Assembly: GCA_021737405.1 (NCBI GenBank)
Contig: JAIPEG010000001.1
Span: forward strand, 186,001-250,000
Reading direction: 5' to 3'
DNA length: 64,000 bases
DNA from: Bacteriovoracaceae bacterium
GTDB lineage: Bacteria > Bdellovibrionota > Bacteriovoracia > Bacteriovoracales > Bacteriovoracaceae
Shown: piece after piece, positions 60,085 to 64,000 of the stretch
Position numbering within the stretch: position 1 is the stretch's first letter
Layout: each line of letters opens with the position of its first letter
Notes under the pieces: generated by a model
What the model was told of the DNA's origin: nothing
The model's input: the letters and a program-made list of their open reading frames with translations, nothing else
The model's database searches: none
Made by a program: the position numbers and the translations under genes

Positions 60085-60528
60085 ATGAAATCCCTAGTCT
60101 TTATTATTAGCTTTTTGACATTAAGCACTCACGCACAAACCCTAAATTGCCAATGGCTTGAGTCCTCAGAGCACGCCGCGGGTTTTTATAGACCAGCCAA
60201 AATTCAAATGACTTTTAAAGACCAGACGGTCACTTTTGTTGAAGACACATTTCTCTTTCGTACCTACTCCCCATGCTGGGTTGGAAACTTTAGCTCATGT
60301 GCCTTTGGTTTTAATTATGAAGGCAATACTTGGACGATCACTTCTAACGTTAACAAGACTTATGAACTAGAAGCTCCAGGATTTTACTGGGACGCTCAAT
60401 TAACTTTCGAGTTCGAAAAAGAATTGAAGAATCTTTCAAGAGGCGAAGTTGTTAAGGCTTCACTTTCTGGCGATGATGGCGATGGCGTTATGTTCTCAGA
60501 TGAAGCTTTTCTTTGCCAAAAGATTTAA
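60085..60528 (+). CDS. Small exported protein
   Basis: 147 residues from ATG 60085, preceded by GGAGAGAAAG; the frame opens earlier, at 60046, without an SD. A signal peptide (KSLVFIISFLTLSTHAQ) and a beta-rich domain with three or four cysteines are visible. No family recognised. It converges with the next gene with a 4-base overlap. TCTCC (60056-60060) can pair with the SD. Confidence 0.65.
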   Translation: MKSLVFIISFLTLSTHAQTLNCQWLESSEHAAGFYRPAKIQMTFKDQTVTFVEDTFLFRTYSPCWVGNFSSCAFGFNYEGNTWTITSNVNKTYELEAPGFYWDAQLTFEFEKELKNLSRGEVVKASLSGDDGDGVMFSDEAFLCQKI

Positions 60529-61619
60529 TTAAGCGCTTTTTCAATACATTCGAGAATATTTTTCTTGAAGTGATCTTTACTAAATTCTTCTGCTCTTAAA
60601 AGAAGCTTTTCTCTTGGGATTGGCTTCTTTTCAAAATCTAAAATGGCCCTAATTAACTGCTCTTCAGAAGGCTCATCAAAGAATTGGGCCACTTCATCAT
60701 TAAGAGTTTCAAGTACGCCACCTATCTTATAAGCAATAACAGGAGTCCCTGAGGCCATTGACTCTAGAGGAGTAATACCAAAATCCTCAACACCAGGAAA
60801 AATAAACGCGCGGGCGCGGGCAAAGTTATTAATAACGTCACTTCGATCCAGGTTTCCAAGAAAGTGAATATTATCAGAGGCCATCTGCCTTAACTCACTA
60901 ACTTGTTGGCCACTGCCAATAATTTTTAGGGTTTTCCCCAATTTATTAAAGGCCTTTATCGCCAGATCAACTTTCTTATTGGGAGCAAAAGCTGTGACCA
61001 TTAAGTAATAATCTTCTTTTTCAACTGGATTTTCTTGAATCTCTCTAAAGTCATCAAGGTCAACGAAAGGGTGAATTACACCAGAGTCGATTCCGTAGAA
61101 TTTCTTAATGCGCTCTCTTACAAAGGCAGAGTTGGCAATTGGCACGTCCACATTTTTATTTGAATCAATGTCCCAATTTGTTAGGTAGTTCCGAAAAACC
61201 TTCATGCCCGCTCGCTGATACCAGGGGGAGCCTTCTCCAAAGTAATTATCAAATTGATCGTAGAGATAGCGCATCGGTGAGTGAATATAGCTGACATGTC
61301 GGCTACCAATGGGCTTTTTAACCCCCTTAATAACGCAATGACTCGAGCTTAAGAGCAGGTCCGCCTGATGAAGAATTTTTAAAGACTCAGCGGCCGTGGG
61401 AAAAAGTGGCAGAAACTTCCTATAATGCTTATGGATTCCAGGGATATCATTTAGAAAACTTGTGACAATTTCTCGGTCTTCAATACTCTTTGGCACCGAG
61501 CCCTTGGCGTGAATCAGTGTATAAAGAGGAGCATCAGGAAAAAGCTCGCAAAAAACCTCGAGAACTCTCTCGCCTCCCCTAAATCCGGTCAACCAATCGT
61601 GCATTAAAACTACTTTCAT
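60525..61619 (-). CDS. GT4 glycosyltransferase (WbaZ-like)
   Basis: About 364 residues from ATG 61619 (frame open to 61676). Features are VLMHDWLTGFRGGERVLEVF, SYIHSPMRYLYDQFDNYFG, IANSAFVRERIKKFYG and the C-terminal FPGVEDFGITPLESMASGTP with the EX7E motif, typical of WbaZ/mannosyltransferase GT4 enzymes. It probably adds mannose or a related sugar to an LPS or capsule glycan. Confidence 0.82.
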   Translation of the reverse strand: MKVVLMHDWLTGFRGGERVLEVFCELFPDAPLYTLIHAKGSVPKSIEDREIVTSFLNDIPGIHKHYRKFLPLFPTAAESLKILHQADLLLSSSHCVIKGVKKPIGSRHVSYIHSPMRYLYDQFDNYFGEGSPWYQRAGMKVFRNYLTNWDIDSNKNVDVPIANSAFVRERIKKFYGIDSGVIHPFVDLDDFREIQENPVEKEDYYLMVTAFAPNKKVDLAIKAFNKLGKTLKIIGSGQQVSELRQMASDNIHFLGNLDRSDVINNFARARAFIFPGVEDFGITPLESMASGTPVIAYKIGGVLETLNDEVAQFFDEPSEEQLIRAILDFEKKPIPREKLLLRAEEFSKDHFKKNILECIEKALN

Positions 61620-61748
61620 GGCCAATAGTGTAATAAAACGTAAACAGCCTGAAAAACAAAAAGAATTCGGCCTCATGCCCCTAGTCCTAGCGTAACTTTG
61701 GGCCTAAAATATAGTGTATTATTTATTTAATAAAAGATGTTTAGCCCC

Positions 61749-61769
61749 TTTGAGAAAGGACTTCTCAAA
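61749..61769 (+). promoter_or_regulatory. Inverted repeat TTTGAGAA-N5-TTCTCAAA upstream of metF
   Basis: A perfect 8-bp dyad 22 bases before metF. TTCTC of the right arm could alternatively pair with GAGA of the SD region at about 61780. It may be an operator or a switchable hairpin. It is not a SAM riboswitch or MetJ box that I recognise. Confidence 0.4.
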
Positions 61770-61791
61770 CTTGAACAAGAGATAAGAGCGA

Positions 61792-62739
61792 ATGAAAGTT
61801 GTTGAACACTTAGAACAAAAGAAATCCAGTCCCCTCTTTAGTTATGAAATTGTCCCACCACCGCGTGGAAAGACGGCCCAAGAGGTCATCGATATCGTTA
61901 AGCAATTGGCCCCGTTTGATCCACCATGGATTGATGTTACCGCTCACTCGGCAGGCGCTTTTTATAACGACAAAAAAGACGGAACGATTCAAAGAAGAAT
62001 CTACAAGAAAAGACCAGGAACCATTGGTATCTGTGGAATTATTCAAAACCGCTTTAAAATTGATACCGTTACTCACCTTCTTTGCAATGGTTTTACTAAA
62101 GAAGAAACAGAAGATGCATTAATTGAGCTGCAATACTTAGGCATTCACAATGTCCTCGCCTTACGAGGAGATGGTCTTAATTACTCAAAGAAAGTTGATA
62201 AGGCCCGCACAGTTAATCGCTACGCCATTGATCTCGTTGAACAGATTGAAGACATGAAAAAAGGAAACTTCCTTGATGAGCTAACAGGAGCTGAGCCTCT
62301 TAACTTTTGTACAGGAGTTGCAGGTTATCCAGAAAAACATTTTGAAGCACCGAACATGAAGCTTGATCTTCATTGGCTAAAAAAGAAAGTTGAGGCCGGA
62401 GCTGAATATGTTGGCACCCAAATGTTCTTTGATAATAAGAATTACTGGAGTTACGTAGATCAGTGTAGAGCTGAAGGCATTAATATCCCAATCGTACCTG
62501 GGCTAAAGATTCTAAAAAGCGTTAGCCAACTTCAAAGTATTCCCAAACACTTTTATATAAACTTTCCAGATGAATTAGTTGATGAAGTGATGGAAAACCC
62601 AGAGCACGTAAAAGAAATTGGCATCAAGTGGGCCATCAAACAAACGGAAGACCTCATTAACGGAGGCGCTCCATGTGTTCACTTCTATATTATGAATGAC
62701 ACTGAAAGTGTTTTACAGGTCGTTAAGAAATTCCGCTAA
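61792..62739 (+). CDS. metF: Methylenetetrahydrofolate reductase
   Basis: 315 residues, FAD-dependent TIM barrel: [12 protein letters not shown] with the N-terminal Glu, [45 protein letters not shown] and [13 protein letters not shown]. It makes 5-methyl-THF, the methyl donor of the next gene product, MetH. The 17-base gap to metH suggests an operon. Confidence 0.94.
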   Translation: MKVVEHLEQKKSSPLFSYEIVPPPRGKTAQEVIDIVKQLAPFDPPWIDVTAHSAGAFYNDKKDGTIQRRIYKKRPGTIGICGIIQNRFKIDTVTHLLCNGFTKEETEDALIELQYLGIHNVLALRGDGLNYSKKVDKARTVNRYAIDLVEQIEDMKKGNFLDELTGAEPLNFCTGVAGYPEKHFEAPNMKLDLHWLKKKVEAGAEYVGTQMFFDNKNYWSYVDQCRAEGINIPIVPGLKILKSVSQLQSIPKHFYINFPDELVDEVMENPEHVKEIGIKWAIKQTEDLINGGAPCVHFYIMNDTESVLQVVKKFR

Positions 62740-62756
62740 ACCTAAAAGGCAAGAAA

Positions 62757-64000
62757 ATGAATCTAGAAAAAACTCAAGCTTTTAAGAAGCTTCACTCTTT
62801 ATTGGAAGAACGAATCGTTTTCATGGATGGCGCCATGGGAACAATGATTCAGCAACATAAACTTGAAGAAGAAGATTTTCGTGGTGAGCGTTTTAAGGAT
62901 CACAACAGTGACCTTAAAGGAAATAATGACCTCTTAAGTCTCACTAGACCCGACATCATCGAGGAAATTCATTATCAATACTTATTGGCCGGCGCCGATA
63001 TTATTGAGACAAACACTTTCTCAGGCACACGAATTGCCCAGGCTGACTATAAGCTTGAAGATGTGGTGCCTGATATTAATCGAGAGTCTGCAAGAATTGC
63101 CAAACGAGCATGTGAGAGAATTCAAAAGGAATTTGGGCGCACTTGTTTTGTTGCGGGTGCCATGGGTCCTACAAATCGCACGGCCTCCATGAGTCCCGAC
63201 GTTAATAACCCAGCCTTTAGGGCCGTGAGCTTTGATGAACTTAAAAAAGATTATTATGAACAGGCAAAGGCCCTCGTTGAAGGTGGCGCTGATATTCTTT
63301 TACCAGAGACCACTTTTGACACCCTTAACTTAAAGGCCGCGCTCTTTGCTATTCAAGAATTAAAAGAAGAACTGGGTCAAGATATTCCCGTCATGATCTC
63401 AATTACGATTACTGATCAATCTGGCCGAACTTTATCTGGCCAAACAGTAGAGGCCTGCTGGAACTCTATTCGCCACGCAAAACCCGTAAGCATTGGTATC
63501 AATTGTGCTCTAGGCGCTAGAGAGATGAGACCTTTTATGGCCGAACTCTCTCGCATTGCTCCCATCTATACTTCTTGCTACCCAAATGCTGGTCTTCCTA
63601 ATCCCCTAGCGCCAACAGGCTACGATGAAACTCCTGATATTACCGGCCGTTTGATGAAAGACTTTGCTGAAGATGGTCTCATCAATATCGTTGGAGGCTG
63701 CTGTGGTACAACTCCTGCTCATATTGCTGCTATTGTGAAACATGTGAGTCCAGTGAAAGCGAGAAAGAAACCTCACGTTCTAGAGGCCATGCGCCTCTCA
63801 GGTCTCGAGCCCCTTACTATTTCTGATGAAAGAGTGACAAAGTTCTTTATGGTTGGTGAGAGAACCAACGTTACGGGTTCACCAAGATTTTCTAAACTCA
63901 TTAAAGAAGGAAAATTTGAAGAAGCACTCGATGTGGGAAGAAGCCAAGTCGAAAATGGCGCTAACATCATTGATATCAATTTTGATGAAGGCCTCATTGA
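62757..64000 (+). CDS. metH: Cobalamin-dependent methionine synthase, cut by window edge
   Basis: The frame is open from ATG 62757 to the window end (414 codons). The homocysteine-binding domain is complete, with [27 protein letters not shown], zinc Cys in [10 protein letters not shown] and [11 protein letters not shown]. The start of the methyl-THF domain follows ([29 protein letters not shown]). The cobalamin and activation domains are beyond the window. Confidence 0.95.
   Translation, partial: MNLEKTQAFKKLHSLLEERIVFMDGAMGTMIQQHKLEEEDFRGERFKDHNSDLKGNNDLLSLTRPDIIEEIHYQYLLAGADIIETNTFSGTRIAQADYKLEDVVPDINRESARIAKRACERIQKEFGRTCFVAGAMGPTNRTASMSPDVNNPAFRAVSFDELKKDYYEQAKALVEGGADILLPETTFDTLNLKAALFAIQELKEELGQDIPVMISITITDQSGRTLSGQTVEACWNSIRHAKPVSIGINCALGAREMRPFMAELSRIAPIYTSCYPNAGLPNPLAPTGYDETPDITGRLMKDFAEDGLINIVGGCCGTTPAHIAAIVKHVSPVKARKKPHVLEAMRLSGLEPLTISDERVTKFFMVGERTNVTGSPRFSKLIKEGKFEEALDVGRSQVENGANIIDINFDEGLI

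Noticed and set aside
61620-61791. SAM or cobalamin riboswitch before metF-metH
   Set aside because: The 172-base leader has no SAM-I, SAM-II, SAH or B12-box landmarks; only a small dyad is visible.
62757-64000. Truncated metH pseudogene
   Set aside because: The frame is open with all expected motifs up to the last base; it is cut only by the window edge.

Overview
The window is AT-rich, gene-dense DNA from a Gram-negative bacterium. It is mostly a very large surface-polysaccharide (O-antigen, capsule or glycoprotein glycan) locus, followed by a block of envelope and exported-protein genes. The mix of exported hydrolases, outer-membrane barrels, a collagen-like Gly-rich lipoprotein, a PQQ-type sugar dehydrogenase fused to cytochrome c and TolQ-type channel genes suggests a predatory bacterium of the Bdellovibrionota, perhaps a Bacteriovorax/Halobacteriovorax relative. 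That assignment is inference only; there is no rRNA or other marker here.

Layout. (1) 1-7525, minus strand: an operon resembling the Bacillus sps spore-coat polysaccharide genes (SpsF, two NeuB-family synthases, NeuD, SpsG/PseG, SpsC). (2) 7618-16599, plus strand: a complete pseudaminic acid pathway (pseB-C-F-G-H-I) followed by a HisH/HisF/PseA-type amidination cassette and a glycosyltransferase. (3) 16802-19185, plus: two polysaccharide genes of unknown linkage. (4) 29910-19182, minus: one long probable transcript. It starts with a cytidylyltransferase, radical SAM, SDR, epimerase, lactonase-like, 2-hydroxyacid dehydrogenase and HAD set, which may be an undescribed CMP-activated sugar-acid pathway. 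It ends with a UDP-L-FucNAc module (fnlA/B/C), its glycosyltransferase and a PglC-type initiating transferase. A UDP-glucuronate 4-epimerase lies just upstream. (5) 31375-37408: two genes that seem to start at AUU, a GT-C enzyme, a methyltransferase, a broken GT2 gene and a WcaJ-type initiating transferase. (6) 37409-39292: a gene-poor patch with dispersed repeats, a heptad-repeat coiled-coil protein and small ORFs. (7) 39373-61619: envelope and secreted proteins mixed with further sugar genes (gmd-fcl, galE, cysQ, an O-antigen ligase/polymerase and several glycosyltransferases). (8) 61792-64000: metF and the start of metH.

The genes would supply Pse (probably acetamidino-modified), one or two further CMP-activated acids, UDP-FucNAc, GDP-fucose, UDP-GalA, UDP-Gal and two initiating phosphoglycosyltransferases. 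No Wzx flippase or ABC exporter is seen in the window, so export must be encoded elsewhere. Several exported-protein genes carry long inverted repeats that bury their ribosome-binding sites, and at least three intact genes have no AUG/GUG/UUG at the position where homology or a signal peptide requires a start.
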